The notes beneath the pieces were generated by a model. That model did not search any database, was not told where the DNA came from, and saw nothing but the letters and a program-made list of their open reading frames with translations. A stretch of DNA of 37,408 nucleotides, taken from positions 1 to 37,408 of the forward strand of contig JAJYLS010000013.1 in NCBI GenBank assembly GCA_021787555.1, written 5' to 3'. The translations under genes were made by a program, and so were the position numbers. The stretch comes from Acidobacteriota bacterium. Its GTDB lineage: Bacteria; Acidobacteriota; Terriglobia; Bryobacterales; Bryobacteraceae. Below, piece by piece: positions 15,868 through 23,088 of the stretch (position 1 is its first letter; each line of letters begins with the position of its first letter).

Positions 15868-18177
15868 TCAGGCGGCCGGCTGAGCGTCGATCAGCGCGAG
15901 GTAAGCCTCATCTTCCTGGGCGAAGTGCAGCCGCAGCACGGCGTAAAGGCTATAGAGGATCCGCCGCAGCTCGCGAATGTCCTCCGGTCCGAGGCCTTCC
16001 GCAGGCAGGTCCGCGAGGTTCCGGCCCAGCACCTTGATCATGTGCGCAATCTCGATATGAGCCCGGCTCATGGGCGCCGTGGGATCGTCGCCGCCAATCA
16101 ACTTCGCGACCACCGGGTATACATCGGCATCCTCGGCTTGTTCGTGCGGCAGGATTTTACGTACGAGAAACGCGTGCAGGTCCTCGACCTGGGCACGCGC
16201 CAACGGCGCCGGCAGAAGATCCAGGCGGTCCGCAGTCTCGCGAATGCGCTTGATTCCCGGCAGGAGTTCGCGGTGCTCGTTGCGGCAGCGCTCGCCGAAT
16301 GCCTGGCCGGCGATTTCCGGCGCTGGCTTCGGCTGGCGGCCGCGCAGCGCGCGCAGAGCGTTCAGGATCACCACCACGTCGATGACCTCCTGGAGGAGGG
16401 CGCCGCCCACGGGAGACAGATACCCTGCCGCCGCGCAGGCCATCGCCACCAGCGAGAGGCCCATGCCGGCGAGGATGCTTTCGACGGCAATCGATCGCGA
16501 GCGCCGTGCGATCCGCACCGCTTCCACCAGGCGGTCGAGCCGGTCCACCGCCAGCACGATGTCGGCGGATTCGGAGGAAGCGGTCGCCCCGCGCGCACCC
16601 ATGGCAACGCCGGCGTCGGCCGCCGCCAGCGCGGGCGCGTCGTTGATGCCATCGCCCACCATCACCGTGACCGCCCTCTGGCGCGCCGCCTGCACGGCTT
16701 CCAGTTTTTCCGACGGCGATCTCTCGGCCAGAACCTCATTCACGCCCACGACACCGCCCACCAGTTCCGCTGTTTCCGCGCGATCGCCGGTGAGCATCAC
16801 GATCTGTTCGAAACCCGAGCGGCGCAGCGCACGCAGGGTCAGCGGCGCATCCGGACGTACGGCGTCTTCGAGAATGAGGGCGCCCTCGATCGCCCCCTCC
16901 ACGGCGATGAAAACGGTGGAACACCCTTCCAGGCTGGCGCGGCGCCGCAGGCGGCGCACCGGCGAGGGACATGGCGCGCCATCCAGCAGCCAGTCGCTTC
17001 TCCCCAGCGCGACAGACAAGCCGCCCACGCGTCCTCGAATGCCGCTGCCCAGGTCTTCCACCACGTCCGTTGGAAACCGCGGCTCGATGCCCCTCTCCGC
17101 CGCGGCTTTAAGAATGGGACCCGCCAGTACATGCGGCGATACCTGGTCGAGCGACGCGGCCAGCGCGAGCAGCCCCTCGGCGCTGTAACCGCCGAACGTC
17201 TCGATCTGGGTCACCGCCGGCGATCCCGCCGTCACCGTGCCGGTCTTATCCAGGATGAGGGTCCGCCCCCGGGCCAGCGTTTCCAGGGCGCCGCCGCCTT
17301 TCACGATGATGCCTCTGCGCGCGGCGCGGGAGATGCCCGCCACAATGGCAATGGGCGCCGCCAGGATGAGCGGGCACGGCGTTGCCACCACCAGGACCGC
17401 CAGCGCGCGCACCGGATCGCCGGAAACGATCCAGGCCGCCGCGGCGGCAGCCAGGGTCAATGGCAGAAAGACCATCGCGTACCGGTCGGCAAGCCGCACG
17501 AGGGGAGCTTTCGATCCCTGAGCCTGCCGCACCAGCCGCAGGATCCCGGCGTAGGTGCTGGCTTCCGGCGTGGCCGTCGCTCGCAGGCGGAAAGGTGTGC
17601 CGGCCGCATTCGCCGTTCCGCTCCGTACCGCCTCGCCCGGCCTGCGGGCCACGGGATTGACCTCGCCGGTGAGGGCAGCCTCGTCCAGCACCGCCGCCTC
17701 TCCCACCACCACGCCATCCACCGGAACCACTTCTCCCGGCTTGACCAGAAGGAGATCTCCGAGCTTCACCGTTTCGAGAGGAACGGGCGTAATCGCCCCT
17801 TCCTGGCAAAGGTGCGCAACGCGCGGCGCCCGCCGGAGCAGAGCCGACAACTCCCGCCGGGCCCGTGATTGGGCGAAGGTTTCGAGCGCGCGGCCCCCCG
17901 ACAGCATCAGCGCAATGATGCCGCCCGCCAAATATTCGCCCAGGAGCAGGGCGCCCGCCATGGCCAACAGCGCAATGACATCGACGCCCGCCTTGCCACG
18001 GCGCAGTTGCAGAACGGTGTTATACGTGAGCGGAGCCAGCACGGCCGCCGTCGTGCCCGCCCAGATGATGTTGGCTACGCCGGGCGAGCCGCCCAGCCAT
18101 GCCAGCCCGCCCAGTGCGAGCCCCGCCGCCGTCCAAAGCGGCATCAGCCGGTCGGCCGCCTGAAAGAACCCGGTCAA
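15868..18177 (-). CDS. P1B-5-like metal-transporting ATPase fused to hemerythrin
   Basis: A 769-residue inner-membrane P-type ATPase. The actuator motif TGEVNP is at 170-175, the transport motif TPCP at 266-269, the phosphorylated D310 in DKTGT, MLTGDR at ~461 and MVGDGINDAP at ~506. The TPC motif fits the P1B-5 group, known for Ni/Fe/Co-linked transport. There is no N-terminal heavy-metal domain. Residues ~625-769 form an HHE hemerythrin domain with H635, H678 (HEQAED), H707, H712 and H751 (HFAQEDE), suited to an oxygen- or metal-sensing di-iron site. Such C-terminal fusions are known in P1B-5 enzymes. The usual HP dipeptide of the nucleotide domain reads HV (SPHVLA). The start is TTG at 18177, with GGAG 6 bases before it, overlapping the end of the small upstream gene. 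Confidence 0.92.
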   Translation of the reverse strand: MTGFFQAADRLMPLWTAAGLALGGLAWLGGSPGVANIIWAGTTAAVLAPLTYNTVLQLRRGKAGVDVIALLAMAGALLLGEYLAGGIIALMLSGGRALETFAQSRARRELSALLRRAPRVAHLCQEGAITPVPLETVKLGDLLLVKPGEVVPVDGVVVGEAAVLDEAALTGEVNPVARRPGEAVRSGTANAAGTPFRLRATATPEASTYAGILRLVRQAQGSKAPLVRLADRYAMVFLPLTLAAAAAAWIVSGDPVRALAVLVVATPCPLILAAPIAIVAGISRAARRGIIVKGGGALETLARGRTLILDKTGTVTAGSPAVTQIETFGGYSAEGLLALAASLDQVSPHVLAGPILKAAAERGIEPRFPTDVVEDLGSGIRGRVGGLSVALGRSDWLLDGAPCPSPVRRLRRRASLEGCSTVFIAVEGAIEGALILEDAVRPDAPLTLRALRRSGFEQIVMLTGDRAETAELVGGVVGVNEVLAERSPSEKLEAVQAARQRAVTVMVGDGINDAPALAAADAGVAMGARGATASSESADIVLAVDRLDRLVEAVRIARRSRSIAVESILAGMGLSLVAMACAAAGYLSPVGGALLQEVIDVVVILNALRALRGRQPKPAPEIAGQAFGERCRNEHRELLPGIKRIRETADRLDLLPAPLARAQVEDLHAFLVRKILPHEQAEDADVYPVVAKLIGGDDPTAPMSRAHIEIAHMIKVLGRNLADLPAEGLGPEDIRELRRILYSLYAVLRLHFAQEDEAYLALIDAQPAA

Positions 18178-18180
18178 TGT

Positions 18181-18327
18181 CTACTCCAAAAGTAAGATCG
18201 CGGCATACAGGCCCCAGAAAACCGCCATGGCCGCGGCCGCCACGCCCGCATAGCGCAGCACCCGTACCGTCGGCTTTTCCGGTGGCCCTTCGCTCCGCTT
18301 AATCTCCTCGTTGATACTCTCGAACAT
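18181..18327 (-). CDS. Small membrane protein upstream of the ATPase
   Basis: A 48-residue protein: a charged N-terminus (MFESINEEIKRSEGPPEKP) followed by one hydrophobic helix (VAAAAMAVFWGLYAAILLLE). A GGTGGA ribosome site lies 6 bases before the ATG. The TAG stop is followed after 3 bases by the ATPase TTG, so the two are probably translated together. Such peptides often associate with a membrane transporter as a regulator, but that role is inference. The family is not recognised. Confidence 0.65.
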   Translation of the reverse strand: MFESINEEIKRSEGPPEKPTVRVLRYAGVAAAAMAVFWGLYAAILLLE

Positions 18328-18400
18328 GCACTTCCACCTTTCCAGTCGGTCCATCGCCGTTTACCGGCCGCATCGAGGGCGGCCGCTTTGCTCCAGTGCG

Positions 18401-18910
18401 CTACTCCCCTGCCGCCGTTCTGACCGCTCCCAATCGAACTTCTTCCTGAGCGCCCTTCCTGTGGGTTTGCCGGGCCCGGCTGTGCTGTTCAGCCGCGCGC
18501 TCCCAGGCCAGCGTGACCACCCGGTGCACCTCGCTCCGGTCCAGCGGTTTCGCCAGGACGTCGTACCCGCCCAGGTTCAGGACCTCCGCCCAGAGGCGAT
18601 CGTCGGCCAGCCGCGAGGTCACGATCAACGGCGGCGGGTCGTCCATCCGCGAGGCCGCTTCCAGGATATCTTTCCAGTCGCCATCCGGCAGGTCGCGCTC
18701 GCAGACGATCACGCGCGTGGCAATCCACGGAGTGACTGTCGCGAATTCCAGACATTCCCGCATCCGGCACACCTGCCATGGAAACTGGTCGAAGAACGAG
18801 CCCTGGCCGCATTCTTCTTCGACCGGGCCGACAATCACCAGCGCGGGAATGTGTATCCGAGGATCGTGCCGCAACAGGTACGGCAGGATCGCGGGTTGTT
18901 TAATCTTCAT
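18401..18910 (-). CDS. Receiver-like protein with Glu in place of phospho-Asp
   Basis: 169 residues with the outline of a response-regulator receiver: VIVCERDLPDGDWKDIL, LIVTSR and YDVLAKPLDRSEV (K121). The position that should be the phosphorylated Asp is Glu71 (CERDLPDGDW), which commonly mimics the phosphorylated state, so this may be a permanently 'on' or phosphate-independent receiver. The first acidic pair is also weak. There is no output domain; the last ~30 residues are basic and disordered. It overlaps the upstream DUF302 gene by 4 bases (ATGA), so it is probably co-translated with it. Confidence 0.72.
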   Translation of the reverse strand: MKIKQPAILPYLLRHDPRIHIPALVIVGPVEEECGQGSFFDQFPWQVCRMRECLEFATVTPWIATRVIVCERDLPDGDWKDILEAASRMDDPPPLIVTSRLADDRLWAEVLNLGGYDVLAKPLDRSEVHRVVTLAWERAAEQHSRARQTHRKGAQEEVRLGAVRTAAGE

Positions 18911-19332
18911 CTTGCTCCGTCGGGTTTCGCGCCGGCGTGTCTCTCCGACGCGGATTGCAATGCCAGTTCGATGCGTCCCACCAGCCTGTCCACGGGATCG
19001 GCCGCCCCGGCCGGAAACCGCGCATCCAGCAGGTGAGTGGGGTTCGCGATGGAAACCTCGGTCCGGTCTCCAGCCCCCGAAATCACCACGTGCAGCGGGA
19101 GAAATACCGCCGCCGCGCGGTCGAGCGCGAGGGCCTCGAATACCAACAGGGGATTATCGACCAGCAGAATCCTGCACGGCCGCCGTGAAGGATTCCCGTT
19201 GATCACTTCCGCGGTATCGAATTCCGCGACAATATTCAGGTCCGTGGCAGTGAGCTCACTCCGAATCGTTTTGAGGGCCCGGTCGAACTGGTCTTCGATT
19301 ACGAAGGATTCGAAAGTGGATACGGCTTGCAC
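18907..19332 (-). CDS. DUF302-like protein B
   Basis: 141 residues resembling the DUF302 (TT1751) fold: FDRALKTIRSELTATDLNIVAEF, then RILLVDNPLLVFEALALDRAAAVFLPLHVVI and EVSIANPTHLLDA. The function of the family is not established; members often occur with redox or sulfur genes. There is no signal peptide. The start is GTG at 19332 with GAGGGGG before it. The N-terminus aligns residue for residue with paralog A upstream (15 residues before FDRA in both). Tandem duplication with partial divergence is likely. Confidence 0.72.
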   Translation of the reverse strand: MQAVSTFESFVIEDQFDRALKTIRSELTATDLNIVAEFDTAEVINGNPSRRPCRILLVDNPLLVFEALALDRAAAVFLPLHVVISGAGDRTEVSIANPTHLLDARFPAGAADPVDRLVGRIELALQSASERHAGAKPDGAR

Positions 19333-19387
19333 CGCACTACCCCCTCACGATTGAGCAGGCAAATACAGGGCCGCGCCATTGCGCCGC

Positions 19388-19795
19388 TCAGGCGGCCACC
19401 CCGGCGCGCATTCCCACCGCCTCGATGGCTTGGCCCATTACCATCACCATGCGGCTCAAAACCGGACTGGCTTCGGATTTCCCGACCCCGTGCGGCAGAA
19501 CGTGCAGGACGTGCACATCGGTCTGCGACCCGCGCGACGAAACCACCACGTGCAAGGGGGTCAGCGCCGTGGCCGCGCGGTCCGCTGAAAAACTCTCCGG
19601 GGCCGCAGCGGGGCAGACAAACAGCACCACACAGGGGGCCGTCTGAATCATCAGGGACCGCTGGATCCGGCCGGACATATTCAACTCGCCCGTGATCCTC
19701 AGGTCCGCCCCGGCCAGCGCCCTGCGCACCATTTGCACCGCGCGATCGAATGGCTCCGCGATGGTATACGTAGTGGTCGCACTTTCCAGTGTCAT
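19388..19795 (-). CDS. DUF302-like protein A
   Basis: 135 residues from the ATG at 19795, paralog of the next gene downstream: FDRAVQMVRRALAGADLRITGEL, then LMIQTAPCVVLFVCPAAAPESFSADRAATALTPLHVVVS and DVHVLHVLPH. It keeps the DUF302 outline but has lost part of the central block. The start is supported by alignment to paralog B. A sigma-54-like site lies directly upstream, 13-28 bases before the ATG, which would leave almost no leader. Function unknown. Confidence 0.7.
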   Translation of the reverse strand: MTLESATTTYTIAEPFDRAVQMVRRALAGADLRITGELNMSGRIQRSLMIQTAPCVVLFVCPAAAPESFSADRAATALTPLHVVVSSRGSQTDVHVLHVLPHGVGKSEASPVLSRMVMVMGQAIEAVGMRAGVAA

Positions 19796-19807
19796 CACGA
19801 TCCGCGG

Positions 19808-19823
19808 AGCAAGCCCATTGCCA
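19808..19823 (-). promoter_or_regulatory. Candidate sigma-54 promoter of the DUF302 operon
   Basis: On the minus strand the site reads TGGCAATGGGCTTGCT, matching 10 of 12 fixed positions with correct GG-N10-GC spacing. The gene directly upstream is a sigma-54 activator. The weak point is that the predicted start (about 19797) is only 2 bases before the ATG. Confidence 0.4.
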
Positions 19824-19918
19824 ACGTTCCCAGAACCGCTTCGGAGAAGTTCGACCGTGAGCCGAAATGCGATTTGCCAAGTGCACCGTTCCAAAAGTCC
19901 GGCAACGGATTCCGCTGG

Positions 19919-19982
19919 ACCGCTTCCTTCGGTCGCGGCTCAGGGTGGAGCGCCGTGCAGAGCCGCGACCGAAAGGAGCGGT
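19919..19982. repeat. REP-like long inverted repeat
   Basis: Arms of 22 bases (19919-19940 and 19961-19982) match inverted at 20 of 22 positions around a 20-base loop. The core GGTCGCGGCT / AGCCGCGACC is perfect. It lies between the NtrC-type gene and the DUF302 gene and resembles the interspersed hairpins often seen in acidobacterial genomes; copy number cannot be judged from one window. Confidence 0.65.
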
Positions 19983-20055
19983 CTGGCCTCTGTTGGAAGC
20001 GCTAGCGGTGTCCCTTTTGCGGCAGGTGCCCGTTCGGCGTGTACGCTTTGGTCAG

Positions 20056-21447
20056 CTACGGTTCCGCCGCGGCCGCGGTGGGTTCTTTGTGGAACCCATA
20101 CTTTTCCATGCGATAGATCAGGGTTCGGCGGCTGATGTCGAGGAACGCGGCAGCCTTGGTCTGGTTCCAGTTGAATTTCTTCAGCGCCTTGAGGATCAGC
20201 TCCTTTTCGACGGCTTCCAGGCTGATTCCCTGCGCCGGAAGCTCGAGCTGAATCGAATCCTGGCCGGGCCTCTCCTTGCGCAGAAATTCCGGCAGATCGT
20301 TGAGCGCGATTTCGTCGCCCGCGGCCAGTACCGTCAGGCGCTCGATCACGTTCTCCAGTTCCCGGATATTTCCCGGCCAGCGGTATCCGGCAAAGTAGGG
20401 CAGCAGGCGCGGAGGCAGCTTCAGGTTCGGCATATTGTGCCTCTGCCGCGCCTTCAGAAACAGTTGCTCGACCAACTCGGGGATGTCCTCCATGCGCTCG
20501 CGTAGCGGCGGCAACTCCAGCGGAATCACCGTCAGCCGGTACAGCAGGTCTTCGCGGAAGGCGCCATCCTCCACCAGGGCTTGCAGGTTGCGGTGGGTGG
20601 CCGCAATGATCCGCACATCCACGGTGATCACCTCGGTGGCGCCGACTTTTTCGATCTCGCGATTTTGCAGCAGCCGCAGCAGCTTCACCTGAAGCTCCAT
20701 CGGCATCTCGCCCACCTCGTCCAGGAACAGCGTGCCGCCGTCGGCCGTCTCCACCTTGCCGCGCTTGGGAGCGAAAGCGCCGGTGAAGGAGCCTTTCGAA
20801 TGCCCGAACAGCTCGGACTCCAGCAGGTCGCGCGGGATCGCCCCGCAGTTGATGGTCACAAACGGTTTTCCCTTGCGCCGGCTGTTCTGGTGGATGGCGT
20901 GCGCCAGCAGTTCCTTGCCGGTGCCCGTTTCCCCGCGAATCAGCACCGTGGAATCGCGCTCCGCCACGCGGGCAGCCATCTCCAGCACCTGTAGCAGGTT
21001 CTTGGAATGCCCGATGATGGTCTCGAAGCCGTATTTCCGGTCGAGGCTCAGGCGCAGTTGCTCGACTTCCACCACGAGTTGCTGGTGCTCTACCGCGCGG
21101 CCCACCAGCAGTACCAGTTCTTCGTAATCGATGGGCTTGGTGATGTAGTCGTAGGCGCCGTTCTTCATGGCTTCCACGGCCGTCTGCACGGTGCCGAAGG
21201 CGGTCATCATCAGGACCGCCGTTTGTGGCAAGGACCGGCGGATTTGCCGCAGCAGATCCAGTCCGGAAATGCCCGGCATTTTGAGGTCGGTGATCACCAG
21301 CGCCGGCGCCTCGGTTTCCACCAGCGCCAGCGCCTGCTCGCCGTTGCCGGCCACCAGCACCTCGTAGCCCGCGTCCTGAAGCTGCAACTGCGTCACCCGG
21401 CGCAGGCTTTCGTCATCGTCAACGACTAATATTCTTCGCGCTGCCAT
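20056..21447 (-). CDS. NtrC-family sigma-54-dependent response regulator
   Basis: 463 residues in three parts: a receiver (D54 in VITDLKMPG, K104), an AAA+ domain with Walker A GETGTGKE (172-179), the sigma-54 contact loop GSFTGA (219-224) and Walker B FLDE (241-244), and a C-terminal Fis-type HTH (NWNQTKAAAFLDISRRTLIYR, ~424-445). Once phosphorylated, such proteins open sigma-54 promoters with ATP. It overlaps the kinase gene by 29 bases, so the two form a pair. The likely targets are nearby sigma-54-like sites, but no upstream enhancer was located. Confidence 0.95.
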   Translation of the reverse strand: MAARRILVVDDDESLRRVTQLQLQDAGYEVLVAGNGEQALALVETEAPALVITDLKMPGISGLDLLRQIRRSLPQTAVLMMTAFGTVQTAVEAMKNGAYDYITKPIDYEELVLLVGRAVEHQQLVVEVEQLRLSLDRKYGFETIIGHSKNLLQVLEMAARVAERDSTVLIRGETGTGKELLAHAIHQNSRRKGKPFVTINCGAIPRDLLESELFGHSKGSFTGAFAPKRGKVETADGGTLFLDEVGEMPMELQVKLLRLLQNREIEKVGATEVITVDVRIIAATHRNLQALVEDGAFREDLLYRLTVIPLELPPLRERMEDIPELVEQLFLKARQRHNMPNLKLPPRLLPYFAGYRWPGNIRELENVIERLTVLAAGDEIALNDLPEFLRKERPGQDSIQLELPAQGISLEAVEKELILKALKKFNWNQTKAAAFLDISRRTLIYRMEKYGFHKEPTAAAAEP

Positions 21448-22534
21448 ACGACCTCTCCCGGTTTAGCGGAAGGAGCACCGAAAACGTCATGCCCTTGTCC
21501 GGATTGGCTTCCGCCTTCAAAATACCTCCGTGCTGCTCCACAATCTGGTGGGCCACCGACAGGCCCAGGCCCGTTCCGGCTTCCTTCGTGGTGAAGAAAG
21601 GATCGAAGATCCGGTCGCGGATCTCCGGTCCGATGCCCGAGCCTTGGTCCTTCACCTCCAGTTGCACGCGTCCTTCCCTCCGCCGCGCGGACACGAGAAT
21701 CTCCCCCCCATCCGGTGTCGCCTGGACGGCGTTAAGGATCAGGTTCAGCATCACCTGTTTGAGCAGATCGGGATCGCATTCAATGGCGGCGATTTCGGGC
21801 TCCACCGCGTGGCGCAGAGCCAGCCGTTTTCCACCCAGCGAGTGCCCCGCCAGTTCCACGGTGGATTCGATCAGCCCGGCCACATCGATGCTCCGGAAGC
21901 TGGGCGCGCGCGGGCGCGCAAACGCCAGAAAATGGCTGAGCAACTCATCCAGCCGCCGGCATTCCTTAGAGATGATTTCCAGGCATTCCCCGTCTTTCGA
22001 ATCGAGCCGCAGGTTTTTCCGCAGCAGCCCGGCGGCCCCGGCGATACTGGCTACCGGGTTGCGCACCTCGTGCGCCAGTCCGGCCGAGAGCTGTCCCAAA
22101 GCGAACAGTCGTTCCGCGCGCTTCATCCGCTCGAAATTGTCCTGGAGCTCCCGGTAGACCTCCGTCAGCCGTCGGGTCGTGCGCTCCAGGTCGGCGCGCT
22201 GTTTCCGCCCGCGCTCCGCCAACACGCCGGTCACCGCACCGGCGGCGCAGAACAGCGGGAAATCCCAGAGTTGATTGATCGCGTCGCCCGGCAGGTCCTT
22301 CCAGATGAGCAGGTTGTACGGGAGATTGCAGAGCCCGGCAAACAACCCGGCCGCCAGGCCCCCGCGCCAGCCAAAGCCCAGACCCGCCAGAAAAATCGGC
22401 AGATAGTAAAGCTGCTGAAACGCGTTGTGCCATTGCCGCAGCGGGTGCGGGGTCACATAGTGGAGAACACTGATAGCCAGTATTCCCCCCACCACGGCGG
22501 CAAGGCGGGCACCGAACCTGCTACGCATCCGCAT
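21419..22534 (-). CDS. Membrane sensor histidine kinase (partner of NtrC-type RR)
   Basis: 371 residues from the ATG at 22534. The N-terminus holds about four hydrophobic segments (residues ~12-105) with no large periplasmic loop, then a coiled linker, the H-box LSAGLAHEVRNP (H155), an N-box (NLILNAVQATPDGG), GSGIGPE and GTGLGLSVAHQIVEQHGG. It would phosphorylate the NtrC-type regulator whose gene overlaps its end. The signal is unknown. The ribosome site is weak and M3 (22528) is an alternative start. The gene is divergent from the small secreted protein at 22618. Confidence 0.9.
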   Translation of the reverse strand: MRMRSRFGARLAAVVGGILAISVLHYVTPHPLRQWHNAFQQLYYLPIFLAGLGFGWRGGLAAGLFAGLCNLPYNLLIWKDLPGDAINQLWDFPLFCAAGAVTGVLAERGRKQRADLERTTRRLTEVYRELQDNFERMKRAERLFALGQLSAGLAHEVRNPVASIAGAAGLLRKNLRLDSKDGECLEIISKECRRLDELLSHFLAFARPRAPSFRSIDVAGLIESTVELAGHSLGGKRLALRHAVEPEIAAIECDPDLLKQVMLNLILNAVQATPDGGEILVSARRREGRVQLEVKDQGSGIGPEIRDRIFDPFFTTKEAGTGLGLSVAHQIVEQHGGILKAEANPDKGMTFSVLLPLNRERSYGSAKNISR

Positions 22535-22617
22535 CAGGAGATTTCGAGATCCAGTACTCAGTTTACCCGTCGTGGCATTCCGCGTGCATCTGTGCTGCCG
22601 AACGAGGAGGCATTCAC

Positions 22618-22968
22618 GTGACGATCCGCATGAGATCTTTGGCAATTGTTCTCGCGCTTGGATTCTTCGCCGGCATCGCACTTGCCGACAAAGGGAAGAG
22701 TTACCGCATCACCCTGACCAGCGACTCCCAAATCGGCTCCCAGCAGTTGCCCGCCGGCGACTACAAGCTCACGTTGCAAAACGAGGAGCCCAAGGTGCGC
22801 CTGGCCGATGCGAAGACCGGCGAGGAGCTCAAGGTTACGGGCAACGTCGAGCTCGCGGAAGAAAAGTTCGACAGCACCGAAGTTCATTGCGACCGTGCAG
22901 AAGGCGCGAACCGCATCACTGAGATTCGACTCGGAGGAACCAAGACCAAGGTGGTGTTTCAAAGATAA
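22618..22968 (+). CDS. Small secreted beta-rich protein, 'AGEYKL' family, copy 2
   Basis: 116 residues with a signal peptide (residues 1-~23, ending ALA). It shares LPAGDYKLTLQNEEPKV and ITEIRLGGTKTKVVF with the 107-residue protein at 8136-8459. The start is GTG with GAGGAGG 7 bases before it. The gene is divergent from the kinase operon and is followed by a cytochrome c peroxidase gene. No function is assigned. Confidence 0.78.
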   Translation: MTIRMRSLAIVLALGFFAGIALADKGKSYRITLTSDSQIGSQQLPAGDYKLTLQNEEPKVRLADAKTGEELKVTGNVELAEEKFDSTEVHCDRAEGANRITEIRLGGTKTKVVFQR

Positions 22969-23088
22969 ACCACCACGCAGACCGGCGTTGACACCGGGCC
23001 GGAGACCGCGGCGCGCGTTTCTCCTTTCCCAAAGGCCAGGTAATTCCCGGCCCGGTGCTCGACTTCGCAGTACGGGACGGAGGAGAGA

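Noticed and set aside
15409-17868. 819-residue open frame antisense to the ATPase
   Set aside because: It is the shadow of a strong P-type ATPase; Arg/Gly/Ala-rich translation without motifs.
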